From Anoplopoma fimbria (taxonomy: Eukaryota; Chordata; Actinopteri; Perciformes; Anoplopomatidae), in the NCBI RefSeq assembly GCF_027596085.1, contig NC_072457.1, forward strand, positions 29,304,787-29,368,786: DNA of 64,000 bases, written 5' to 3'. Under the pieces are notes generated by a model, which was not told where the DNA came from, did no database searches, and was given only the letters and a program-made list of their open reading frames with translations. Numbering within the stretch: the stretch's first letter is position 1; each line of letters starts with the position of its first letter. Below are positions 1 through 23,790 of this stretch, piece by piece. A program made the position numbers and the translations under genes.

Positions 1-107
1 GAGAGTCGGAAAGAAAAAAACAAACACATGAGCAGGCAGGTGGAGATTGAAAAAAGGATTTAATGTAATGTTGAAAGGGATTTGTCCGAAACAGGCCAGG
101 TTCTTAC

Positions 108-12147
<12,040 letters not shown>

Positions 12148-12374
12148 GGTGAAGGCTGTCTAGATGCAATCACAACAGTGTGCAGAGGTTCTGAAACGAT
12201 AAATGTCATCTTGTAAACACACCATTGAAGTACAGAAGCAGATGCACCAATCGTGTCAACTGCTGCTTTCAAGGCAAAGTGTATATGTGTCTCTCAAAAC
12301 GACTGCACCCCGTAACTCATCCACAAAGCTGCTACATGTGAGGTGTGTTAAGGTTAACGTTCCCTGTGGTTACC

Positions 12375-13055
12375 TGGTGCAGCTAGCGTTAGCTGCTAAT
12401 CAATCTCAGCTAACCTTATGGTCTGTTCAACAAATGGATCACTTCAAAACAAAACTATACCGTAGACAGGTGTCACTAAGGGTTATAGTACAAGATCTAA
12501 AAAAAAAATTAATTGTTTATATTAGTGTTCGGTTGCGCCGTCCGTTTTAAAGCAAACAAATAACAGCCAATGGCAAAGGAGATGTGCACCACAGAAATAG
12601 TTCCGTCTGTACGACCGGAAAGCGAAAAGGTTCCGCTCTGTGTCAGGAAGCTTCAGTCGGATATGTTTTTGAAGGATGTGTCAACTCAAGAAATCCGAGC
12701 TTTTTAGTTTCAGTTTGTTGTTTTTAATTAAATAGAAAGATATATTGTTTACATCCCGACGAGCTTGTCTGGTTTGTCAGAAAGTAGCATTGATATAACG
12801 TAAGATTTGCTTAATAACCTCAGCTCACATTGATCTGAGTCCACAAGAACGCCATGTAAGTTATTTTCCTTATCAGGAAGTCAATTTTACCATCTTGACA
12901 AGTTCATGATTTACAGAACTGTATTCCTTAATAACCTAATTAGATAACAAGCTTCCTTAAAGAGCCGAGCAGGGTGAACATTGAGACACAATAAGCCCAG
13001 CTGGAGCACAATTGAGACTATTTTAATCCAGTGAAATCTTTGGAGTATTGACAAT
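12375..13055. promoter_or_regulatory. Probable shared bidirectional promoter of sclt1 and the C4orf33 homologue
   Basis: The two genes are divergent, and their start codons are about 0.9 kb apart. Seen between them: a CCAAT box in cagccaatggc (about 12565), an ETS-like core in gaccggaaagcg (about 12613), and the most CpG-containing stretch of the neighbourhood (12525-12665). A strong donor (ccat|gtaagt at 12856) and an acceptor (ttttaatccag at 13031) suggest a leader exon for the plus-strand gene. No TATA box is obvious. Transcription starts are not placed. Confidence 0.55.
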
Positions 13056-16023
13056 ATGGGGGTAGTTCTTGCTCTACAATTTCTGACACTTATCCATGTT
13101 CTGCTATGCTGTGAATCTCTGTAAGTTTGCAGTGTGTTTCTCCACCGTGTCATTATGTTACATTGCAGAGTCTCATTCTGATTTCAATTTTTTCTTTCAG
13201 TCCTTTTACACAAATGCAGTTTTTGATCCAGCACACTTGGGATAGCAATCCTGTGACTCATGACCCTATCAGGATCAATTTCTCTCCTGGGCAAGGAGGG
13301 CTGAAGATAGAGATGTTTGGTCCCTTCTTCAACGACCCAGCAGCCCCCGCAAGTCCACCTGGTCAGCCTTTCCCTGGACTCTGGGATTATGAAGGTGGGT
13401 GAGAAGGTATGAGCTCAGGCGACGCTGTCTGTATAGTAGTGCATTACACACCTTGCTGGACATGCAAATACATCTGTAGGAAGAGCTTTATAGTATTTAC
13501 TGACAAAACCATGATGAATGTCCATAAAAAAAGTGATTGCAAAAGTTTGATCTTTAAAAAGTAAAATCTCTGTAAAAACGTATTAATATTTGAAGACGAA
13601 TTAGTATAGATAGAGATAAGTTGATAACTACATTTCCAAAGGTTTTTAATGGAATAACTTTAATGCAATTTAAATAATCATAATAATCAAGTTCCTTGAA
13701 TGAATGCTTAGCGAGATAGTTCAACATTTTTCAACTGTTTACTGCTTTCTTATCGAGATGTGTGTGTGTGTATATATATATATTTATCATATCTGTCTGT
13801 TCAACATTAAGTTAGCACTTCAAAATCTCACTAATTTATTAATGTTTGATCCTGTTTCCTTTAATACATGTAAAAAAAACAAAGTGTAAAAATGACATTC
13901 ATGTCATTATGCCGAGTTAGGCTAACAACCTCTGAACTCCAGCTTGGTATCCGTTATCAATCTTCTAATCTAACTCAAACTCTTGTATCAGCAAGGAAGC
14001 AAGTGAGCGTATTTTACAAAATGTTTAACCTTTTTTACTGATTATAATAAAAAATAAAAAAATATCACTCTCCAGAATTTGGAGTGTCGGTTAACTGAAG
14101 TTTATAAACTTCACAAAGGTTACATTTATGGCCTAAAGTAAAAGGTTGGGTTATATTGCACAGGTGTTTCTTTTATGGTTCCCATCCCCAAAAGTTGCAT
14201 CATAACATTGGTATTGCAGTCATGATTGAGGGATTTAGTCTGTATGATGCAATTTTAGGCAATTCTCAAAGGTGTTATACAATAATGATAATAGTCCAAT
14301 GAGGTTTGAGAGACTAAAGACTACCTCTGTTTATGAGGCCATAATAGTAATTGCATTATCATTATTATGGTGACACAGCAATTAAACCCTGTAATGAGGT
14401 TGAGTAATAACAATCATATCTAATTGACCTAAAGTAAGTTCGATTTCCGGTTAATGAGCCCCACATATTTGACCTCATTAATGTTACTTAATAGATTGGA
14501 AACCAACCCCATTATGATCTAGGGAGATAATGAGCATGCTGTTAGGTGAGCCGGTGTGCTGGTCTTCATATCTTATTTGAAAGTTTGTTGTAATTTTTAC
14601 ATAGTAGCTATAACTCACACTCAAATTATTTGATTATTGTTATTATTCCTCATTCAATGGTCTATATTCTTCATCACCTCAGTTGTGGAGTCCTTCTTCC
14701 TTGACAGCACCACAGAAAATTACCTAGAAGTGGAGTTTTGTCCGTAAGTACAGAGCTAAACTGTTGTAACATCCAGGTGACTATATGTTTATAGACAATA
14801 TTAAAATAAACACACAAAATTTGTCTTAATTTTAGACATGGACAGCACCTCATATTATTGCTATCAGGAGTTGGCCAAGCATTCCAGGTAGGCAGATGCT
14901 TAGAGAGTTATTACACGGGGCAGTGGTGCTTTGAGTTAGGTTTTTAAGTATTTTTTATTGTTGTCTTGTTGCCTTCTTTCTCCAGCAACAACTACCCATG
15001 GTGTTTAATGCCGAGATCACAGGGGATAGGTGGATGGGTGAGGCTCTCCTCCCCTGGTCGTACTTCCCTCCCAATATCAACAAAATGAACTCCTACGCCA
15101 TCCATGGCTCAGGAGAGAATCGTACATATGAGGCTCTCTACCCCATCCCCAAGGAAGAGATAGTGGAAGGCCAAAAACCCAACTTGTGAGTATGCTGATT
15201 CCCATGAGTACAGTTGTTTAAGGTCCATGTACACAGTTATTATTCATCGGCAAATGTTTTGTTCTAAAGGGTAAGTCCAAGAATTTAATATTGCACATTT
15301 TTCTGAATTTGGGGGCCTTGTGAAAGACAAATTTATAAAAGAGTGGTCAAAATCAAAGCAGTAGAGGAGGAGATATCATGACTTTCAGTCCATAGTGTGG
15401 TTCAAGCTCCAAAAACACTGGATCCCACATTTCCCATTATGCAATTCAACGGTGTCTTTAGTTAGACTTCCTCTTATTGGTAGATGTTCACATCTTTCAA
15501 ACTCCAACCCCCAGTTTGTAACAAAGCTTTCTGTAGCAAATTTAGAGTCTGAAACTCTAGCCAAGATAACCCAGATAAAATCATGAGTATTTTGATGACA
15601 TCATCAGGGTTATTTTCTTAGATTTTAGAGACCTTCCTCAAGAGCGGGAAAGGACATTTTACAACAGTTTTTCACAGACGTAGCTGTAGTTCTCATTTAA
15701 GTGGGAAATCGTTGGACTGCCCCTTTGATTATTTTAATATTTGCAGATAGACCAAAATAAGTTTTGACAGGCCAACTTGCAATTTCAAGATAAGTCAACT
15801 TTGATACAACCACTTGCTAGGTAATTACACTCAGGATTAGATGTGCAGTATATGCGTGTATGCCTGTGCAGGTGTGTATGTGAGAGTTTTGCGCATTCTT
15901 TATGAAATTCTCCTTCTATCTCTTAGCCACCGCCTAGAGTATTTCCAAAATTTCCGCCTGCAAAGCATCATGGGAGAAGGTTGGATCCAGCCAGAGTCTG
16001 ATCTGTGGATAGGAAAGCCCTGA
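13056..16023 (+). CDS. UPF0462 protein, homologue of human C4orf33 (six coding exons, complete)
   Basis: Function unknown; UPF0462 family. Coding exons: 13056-13120, 13201-13394, 14683-14743, 14836-14887, 14986-15185 and 15927-16023, all with GT/AG introns and consistent phases, stop TGA at 16021. From 13056 the product is 222 residues. From the ATG at 13214 it is 196, close to the human 199. Conserved stretches seen are [64 protein letters not shown] and [12 protein letters not shown] chose 13056 because its ATG has A at -3 and G at +4, whereas 13214 has a weak context. The first exon joins in frame and adds about 26 residues beginning [19 protein letters not shown], which look like a signal peptide. 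The human protein begins at the position equivalent to 13214, so that start remains the alternative. Intron 5 holds an inverted-repeat element. Confidence 0.9.
13715..14035. mobile_element. Short inverted-repeat element of family A, in intron 2 of the C4orf33 homologue
   Basis: The left end (ttcaacatttttcaactg, then tttactgctttcttatcgag) and the right end (cagcaaggaagcaagtg, then attttacaaaatgtttaacc) are imperfect inverted copies. The interior has no coding potential and includes a (GT)n(AT)n tract at 13757-13784. This is a recurrent fish repeat type whose superfamily I cannot assign. Confidence 0.6.
14250..14545. promoter_or_regulatory. Candidate conserved non-coding element in intron 2 of the C4orf33 homologue
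   Basis: A clean stretch without simple repeats, dense in ATTA/TAAT cores (taataataatagtcc-like runs, gtaattgcattatc, ctaattgacc, ggttaatgagc, cattaatg). The call rests on composition and motif density only. Confidence 0.3.
15264..15728. mobile_element. Non-autonomous inverted-repeat element (MITE-like) in intron 5 of the C4orf33 homologue
   Basis: The ends are aaagggtaagtccaa (15266-15280) and ttggactgcccctttga (15712-15728). Reverse-complemented, they agree at 13 of 15 positions. The interior of about 430 bp is non-coding and carries the common fish-repeat string tgatgacatcatcagggtta followed by tttcttagattttagagacc. It fills most of the intron. Confidence 0.75.
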
Positions 16024-16042
16024 GCTGTTCAAAGCTCTTCTG

Positions 16043-16147
<105 letters not shown>

Positions 16148-16497
16148 CGTGGCGGTGCAATAGTACAAACACTCATTGATGGGAAACAAAGGGCAATCAA
16201 TCTTTATTAGTTAATGATGCCAAACGATATGACACGAAATAGCTTGTCGGAGACTATTAGATTTCACACACACCTCTACATCCACACAGTTACACACACA
16301 TGGCAAGGTATTGAACGTCACCCTAATTTGCCTCGGCAGAGTGTGACCTACAGCGGTTATACTGTGGATGGTGGCAAGAACTGGTGGCTTTGACATTCGG
16401 CTCCTGTGTAGCCTGTACGTTTTTACTTCAGTGAGATAGGCCACAGCCGGTTCTTATGATTCTTTGCCTTGACTGTTAAGAGACACACAGGCACGCA

Positions 16498-16536
<39 letters not shown>

Positions 16537-16791
16537 CACTGAAGTGAAAAATCTGTTCTTCAGAGATACGTTCTAAAGCTTTTCAATTAGTGTTGTACTC
16601 TATATAGATCCTTATGCAACCATTTCACTATCTTTATTGAATGCCTTTTTCAATTAAATATGTTAACATATAGATAACATATTGGTGATAAAGTGTATTG
16701 TCAATTTTTTTTTCTCTACCATTGTTTGTGATTCAATGTCACTTTAATTGTATTCCTCATGTGTGATTATGTTTCAGTGCCATGTTTATCC

Positions 16792-16797
16792 ATTAAA
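16792..16797 (+). terminator. Candidate poly(A) signal (ATTAAA) for the C4orf33 homologue
   Basis: ATTAAA lies 770 bp after the stop, followed by a T-rich stretch (gattttttgctttattg) that could be the downstream element. Other candidates are ATTAAA at 16653 and AATAAA at 16902. If correct, the 3'UTR contains the (CA)n arrays at 16047 and 16497. Confidence 0.35.
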
Positions 16798-17104
16798 ATA
16801 ATGCTCCTTCACTTTGAGAATATGATTTTTTGCTTTATTGCTGAAAGTTAGATAAGGTTACTCGGTAAAGGTACTAGTACAACAATTTAAAAAAAAGTAT
16901 AAATAAAAAAATCAATAACTTGTTAAAGTCCTTCATTCCAACTTCGAATTAAGTAACAGTACACAAGTAGTGTCACCATAATGTATTTTAAGAATCAAAA
17001 GGGAGCTATTTCTCTGCAGGAAAAATTTCCATTATTATTAGATGGTTAGTACTGATGCATCAATGTGTAAGCAATGTGAAGTTCCAAATTCTGGATGTAG
17101 CTCC

Positions 17105-17200
17105 CTAGTCAGACATGAGAGTGGTATCAATCCTGCCATTTAACTCTCTGTAAGACACCGACTAGGCTCAGTTCCCAAAACGTCAAACTAGTCCTTTAAC
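17105..17200 (-). repeat. Remnant of dispersed repeat family A
   Basis: acatgagagtggtatcaatc, then taactctctgtaagacaccg and tttcccaaaacgtc-like text, match the ends of the family seen at 13.7 and 23.5 kb. Only one half is present. Confidence 0.55.
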
Positions 17201-17539
17201 TTGACCACTGTGGAATATATGTCCTCTCATTATATCCAATCATGTACATTTGGATTATTAATGACCAATCAAATTAAATAGTAGGTTGAAAACTGCTTGG
17301 AATATTAAATTGACTCATCCTGACACTCGGAAGTTCATCCCCCCCTCATATAGCAAATATCAAAGTCCCCCTCACTTACTTTTCAAACCTACTTCTAGAG
17401 TAGAGTTGAGATCACAGGCCCTCTGATCCTCAACACACACCGGCACACACACACATGATGATTGATGACTCACAAATCTCTGTCTTCCCTCCATGACCCT
17501 GCAAGTCTTTCCCCCTTGCCCCTGCTGCAGCGCCTTGTA

Positions 17540-17790
17540 GAGCCTGTGTATTTATCAGAGGCTCCTCTCAGATCACTGGCTGGCAAACCGATTCTCCTGA
17601 CCAGGAGCCGGGGAACTGATTGATTTTCATGTTGGATGTGTTGCTCTTCGCAGTGGCAGCCCAAAAGCCCACATTGAGCCCAATCAGTTTTAATTGGCAT
17701 TCTCGCCTTTGAAATGCGTGCCGTGATTAGGCCTAGAGAGCCCACTGCTTAAGCCCCCTCCTTATGATTGCCCGCGGTGTCTTGCCACCG
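17540..17790. promoter_or_regulatory. Candidate conserved non-coding element
   Basis: GC-balanced, free of simple repeats, with gccgtgattaggcc, cagttttaattggc and ggaactgattgattttcatg. It contrasts with the AT-rich surroundings. No protein match is apparent in either strand. Composition only. Confidence 0.3.
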
Positions 17791-18939
17791 CACTGCACAC
17801 CATTCACATGCACACACACGCTCATGGAGTTGGCACATTGTATTTCAGCAGCATGGCTCCTACTCATAACATGTTGACCTAAAAACATGTTTCTGGACAC
17901 AGCAAGAGTAAAACAGAATCTTCATGAAACACTTTGATGAATATACATGACTATACCCACCCACCTGGGTGCAGTCAGAGGATGTGTGTCCCCACTAAGG
18001 TTTAAACCCAGCTCCCTCTAATTAGTGTGAAAAGATGAGAGGGGAGAGCAGAACAGGTAGCTGCCTCTCCTCTACCGCCAAAGCCCCGGCAGACGAGCAG
18101 ACACAAGAGCCGTCAAATCCCCCCTCAGAAAACGAGACCAGCCTGCTCTGAAACATTCAACAACGGCTTAAGGGTGATTCTGCGTGTCAGAAACTTTCTG
18201 GTGATCACCCCAGACCTAGTTTTTTCATCCTCCAAGAGACGTGGGTCTTATTGCTTCCAAGTTTAAAGAGTGTTTGAGGGTATGAAATGAGGATAAAGTT
18301 GTGATGAAAAATAGAATGGGAGAGATAAAGTAGTGATCTCAGAACATAAAAAGAAGGAGAGATTGAAAAAGCGAAAACGGTAATGACTTTTCCTTAAGGA
18401 TTCTGGGATAGAGAGGCAAATGAAAGATTCATACTGGAGCTAATAAGATACTGGGACAAATCGTTGCCTTTTGCAGGCCAAAAAACTGTATCAGATTGTA
18501 CAGTGAGAAATAACTTATCAACACTGTGCAGTACACAATCCTAATATGGCCGGCTTCCAATTTACCACATCACACAAACAGAAGCAAACTTTGATCAGTG
18601 TTCCTGTGGGACTTTATCTTACCTATCTCCAAAGAAATAAACTGAAAGCATACTAATCTACAATCTAACGACCAAGGCTAAACCAGTCATAAAATATGGA
18701 ATCACACCAACAGAGCTGGGTTGTGTCAGTATTCCACTAAGGTTAAAGTGAATAGGCTTATAATAAAGTCCAAATGGAAGATAATATGACATTCCAGTGT
18801 TTCGCTGGACCAACTGAATGCTTATTATGTTTGTCTAAATATTGTCCAACAAGTCCATCATTATTGAGAGGGCTGCAGGGGTGAAGGATGGGAATGGTGG
18901 TGCTAGGAACAAATATCTGGACCTAAATGCTTCTGCACT

Positions 18940-18944
18940 GTGTT

Positions 18945-19029
<85 letters not shown>

Positions 19030-19050
19030 GCGTGTGTGTGTGTGTGAATG
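18940..19050. repeat. (TG)n microsatellite
   Basis: An interrupted (TG)n of about 110 bp with TTTG and CG interruptions. Confidence 0.95.
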
Positions 19051-20766
19051 TGTGATGATACAGGTACAAATTGCAGTTGAAGCTGCGTACGATGATGGCA
19101 TGGGCAGAATGCGGGATGAAGCTGTAAGAGGCTGGGGAGAGGAAAAAAGAGACACAGATCCAAGCGAATGCCAGGGACATTAATAAGGGCCAGACGAGTT
19201 CTACTTCTCAAAAACACTGCAGTGAGAAGGAGAAGAGAGAATGAGGGGTATACAGAAAAAAGAAACAAGAGCAGAGGGGTTTCATTTCAGAAGAATGCTT
19301 GACAACCATTTGCAAACTACACCTCCATAGATATGCAAAATATGTTCAGGTCAACATGAAGACAAATTACACACAGATAGACACATACCAACGGAAAGTT
19401 TACTCTACTCGCAACAGATACATACAGAAATTGCCTTTATGTGTATGAATCATTGCTCTTATAGGCATTAACATTTTACAGTCAGAAATAATAATTAACT
19501 ATTACTTCTGCTTTATATACACACACTTATACACTCCCATCAAATACTGCTGTTGAATTTATTTGTCAAAAAAGGGAATGGGATTCATATGTTATCATTG
19601 CATACACATTACAAACAAATTATATCAGTGAGAGCGTGAAAGAAAGTAAATTAAGCTTTCTTTGTTATCAACACAGAATATAAATCAGGAGTTTTTGCCT
19701 AATCGATTCCATTATATTCCCACCTGCCTGCAGACTCTCTCGTCCATCCGTGCATTGTTTATCTTAATTTTAAGCTAGATGGATGAAAGAGGCTGTTATT
19801 GGATGTGAAGCCCGCTGAATTCCATGCTTTTTAGCAAGCACATTAATTGCCAATTAGATGTGACACAGAATTATTATAGAATATTTGTTGATGTACAATA
19901 AACTCACAAAGGAGCAAACTCTTGTTACAGGAGTTTACTTGTTTTGGAGATGAGAAATGGTGATATTCCTTTGTTTTTAATAGCAAATAGACCGCATTAC
20001 GCTTGAAGGTAATTTATGTGCAGCTTCATATTACTGGCCGTAAGTGAGCAAGTTCACTAACTCTTAATTGGGAAATAAATCACACTGTTGCCATAGTAAC
20101 AAACACTTAAAAGTGGTAATGGCAAAATGAGCGCATGCTTATAGTGTCTCAGCACAGTGGTGTGTGTGTGTGTGTACATGCACTTGTGAGTGTGTCCACT
20201 CATGCATGTGTTTTCAGCCCCTCCAGCTCATTACTAGAGAGCCTTGTTAGTATAGCTGCTGCTATGTACTGTACATGGCTTGCCGTTTAATTCCATTAAG
20301 TCTTGTTTTGTCCGTATTGCTCATACGGAAGGAGCTGCGGGCCTGCTCGCTTAAAACACTGACAAATGTTGAAATAACAATGTAGTTATTCACATAAAGT
20401 GAACCCCAAAAATAATCACATCATTAGGTGTCACAGTCTACAAATCATTTTTTTCCCACCAAGTCCGTTTTTATTATTTAGCCCCTTTCTCTTTCTACTT
20501 TTTAAAATATTTCCCACTTTCATTAATTTCTCCTCTTCCCCTATGTTCTTCTCCTGGGCTCTGTCCTCTACTCTCTAGTCCCCTTCAGCTCATGAAATGG
20601 ATGGAGGCAGAAAGGGCATTAGCGTAGATGAATGGGTCGACTGCCAAACACAATCTGGCCCACTTCAGTAGACAATTTAATATGGACTCGCCCACAGTGC
20701 GGTTACCCTGCCAGGGCGCTGCACTAAATCTCACTTTGAATTGCTATGATGGATACAGATGTGACA

Positions 20767-20769
<3 letters not shown>
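19051..20769. other. Intergenic, no gene; candidate regulatory stretch at 19690-20430
   Basis: 19690-20430 is mostly unique and rich in TAAT/ATTA and CAATTA cores (cattaattgccaattagatg). It includes a 7-bp hairpin, tccgtat-tgctc-atacgga, at about 20310-20330. A short (TG)n lies at 20160-20175. No coding potential was found. Confidence 0.4.

Positions 20770-20849
<80 letters not shown>
20770..20849. repeat. (GT)n microsatellite
   Basis: About 40 uninterrupted GT units. Confidence 0.97.
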
Positions 20850-20850
<1 letters not shown>

Positions 20851-23514
20851 TATCTGTGCATTCCTGTGTTTGAGTAGGCATGATGGATACAACAGACGAT
20901 CGACAGACGGGTGAGCTGTGAGAGGCAGCAGTGATAATTATAGTATTTATCTGGGTTAGGTTAGGTGTCATGGCTGCCTGTGTTGCATTATGAACAGTTA
21001 AAAGCCTGAAGTGACTTTCAATGGTTTCCATCAATTCAACACCTGTAACTCACTTTCAAAAGAGAACAGACCATGCATGAAAGAGATGAAGTGTAATGAA
21101 AGTGAATGTCTTTGAATGCAGAAAGTAGACTGTTGTGGCCTTATGGTAATTATAGGATTTAATTTCACTAGAATATAAATCAATGAGGAGAATAGTGTAA
21201 ATTAACAGGAAATCAACCAAGATGAAAACAGAATTTATTCTGCTTTGAAAATGTGCCATCATTGACAAATTATGATTTATCTCTGACACATTTTTAGCTG
21301 CAATCATACTTAAATTTTCCTTGGAATTTTCTTTCTAATTTTGCACTTATTCTTACAATTTACAAGAACGAACAGACGTAAACTGACATACCAGATTATT
21401 TGTTAACCATTGAAGCCGTCCTTGATAACTGTTTGGAAAAGGGCACTAACTTTAACAAAATACAGGTGATTGGATAAGTTATCAGTCTATCACCGTCTAT
21501 AACAAGCTAACTTTAACCAATCAACCTACAGAAACTCTTGCCACAGTCTGTCAGGAGAAAAGAAGAGTGAAAACAACTTTTTCCATTGAGACCATTCCTT
21601 CTTTGCTCTTATTACAATGAAGAAATGTTCTCAGTACTTACAGGTTTGAAATAATTGCAGCATCTACATTAACCTCTTTAGCAGCCGCCATTGTTGTTTT
21701 GAACGAACAGGGGCCACTCCATTTCGCATCGCACACACCTAAACCATCGCCATAGCCTTTCCATGTGATTGTTTGATCCTATGATCCCGCAATACTTGCG
21801 TGACTTTGTGATATTGCAAGAATCCAGCTGCTGGCAAGGTAAGCATGGACATGCCAGAAGTTGATAAAACTCAAAGAAATAAGGCAACTAGCTTCTTTTG
21901 AGTTTAATCAACATTAGGCTATAGGCTGAACTCATTTTTAGAAGTTATCTATAAGTTTATTCATACCTCTGTTTGGTTTATTAAACTTAAAAATGCTAGT
22001 TTTGTCGAACTATATTTTTTAGTTTAAAGGTTAACAACATTCATATCCAATATTTATTTGTGACTAGCACAGTCCCAGAGGGAATTATTCAAAATAATCT
22101 TAAATACTACCGGTTTTAAAACTGCAACTAATGCAACAACTAACTGGTGTAATTATGTTTGATAATGAAACTGTTATTTAGTCAGCTGCAGCCAAAGAAA
22201 CAGGCAATACTAAGTGGCTTTGGTCTGAATAACCACTGCCACCCTGTCCTCTAACAGCATCCTATTAGCCAAGATAAGGGACAAATCAATGGTTTGAAAG
22301 TCACTGGATGATCAGTGCACAGCCATTTATCTCCACTGACTCAATTAAATCTATTGCTCTCACTAAGCAGATCAGTCAGTACAACTGGAGCACTGCATTT
22401 CTAAGTGACAACTTTACTAAGAAGCCCTAATTGCCTCTTATTACTGGAAAATAACATTCATTTTAAAAATGACCATGTGTTACTCTAATGCCCATAAATT
22501 TGTAGCAGTTGTGAATAGAAACAACTCTCTTCCACAGCAGCCTACCAGGGTGATAAATTGTCATACGTGCTGCTGAACTTTGACGCAGTAGCAGTTAACC
22601 ATGCAGTGACGCATCAGGGCAGACAATTGATATCCTGTGGCACTATGGGCCAACCAAAGTTTGCTCTTTTGTTACATAGGACACATTTGATCCAGTTAGG
22701 TTTGGTTTCACATTGCAATTATGCTAGCACACTAAAGAAGTATACATGACATACTTACGCCCTTTCGTCATCACCTATGGGAGCTGCGTTCCTCTTTATG
22801 TGCATTTGATTGGTTTACAGACGGGCCCTCAAGAACTCTTGGAAATATTTGTTCAAAAGTTTACAAATAAAAAAGAAAATTCTTCTCCTTTCCGAATGTA
22901 CCATCAGGACTCATTTGGTTGCGTTGGGTGTTTTTTCCCCCGCTTCTAACTGTTTCATTCCTGCTTTGTTTTGTTTGTTTTTGTGATTAAGCCGAAGTCC
23001 TAAGTCGCGTTACCCCCAGCAAAAATACCTCCGCTTATTAAATTGATGCTCTACTTAATAACCGCAGTGTTATTTCAAAGCAAGCGACTAATAAGGCTGT
23101 TTGGAAATGACTTCCTGCTTACAATTCCTAGTAAAACTATTAATACTGCAATACTGCACTGTAAAATCCCGCAATCAAACGTTTATTTCAAGTGAAGAGC
23201 GAAAGAGAGGCAATATTCACACAATGTATTTAAATTTCCATAATCTTTCAAGGTGGAGGTTTCAATTGGACCGTTTAATGAATAATAATGCATCATATTT
23301 TAATTGTTATATTCTGTTGGTGAAATCTGATTCTGAAACGTAACCAGTATCTCTTCCTTTGTGACTTATGTGTGTGACACAACTATATTGTGGCAGGTGT
23401 ATTGCTGAGGACCCAAGGAAGCACAGTGTTGAGAGCGAAGTTGTTTGTATAAGTGGTTCTTGAGAAAGTTGCATACAGCAACAGCACATGCCAAGCGTTT
23501 TGAACAAGCACTGC
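20850..23514. other. Intergenic, no gene seen
   Basis: Unique AT-rich sequence. The part from about 22240 to 22560 is free of repeats and could be regulatory. Short open frames (for example 22558-22949) lack splice context and family resemblance. Confidence 0.5.
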
Positions 23515-23790
23515 ACTAGTTTTTTGAGGAAATATGCTTTTGGTGTGAGTTACATGAAGAAATACCACCCTTTATCTGTACAGTGAGAATGAAGCTACTG
23601 CCAGCAATTGGTTAGCTTAGCTTAGCACTAACACTGAAAACAGGGGGAAACAGCTAGCCTGGCTCTGTCCAAAAGTAGCAAAATCCCCAGTCACTTTAAA
23701 ATGAAATCTGTTCAAATTGTTAGTCAATTTCAGCCTTTTTCCTTCTTAAGTAGAATTATTTTTGATGAAATGATGTACCATCTCAAGAAC
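23515..23790 (+). mobile_element. Family A repeat, most complete left half
   Basis: Contains gttagcttagcttagcac and gaaaacagggggaaacagct followed by agcctggctctgtcc, highly typical of an abundant fish repeat. It also contains diverged copies of the end region seen at 13.7 and 17.1 kb (aaatatgcttttggtgtgag). The right boundary is uncertain. Confidence 0.6.

Larger units (their letters stand above)
16148..18939. other. Intergenic: gene 3' end, small repeats, no gene
   Basis: Contains candidate poly(A) signals, a short interrupted (CA)n at 16497-16536, a family A remnant at 17105-17200 and a clean element-like stretch at 17540-17790. From 17790 to 18939 I see nothing recognisable. The small open frame at 17470-17745 is not gene-like. 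Confidence 0.6.
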
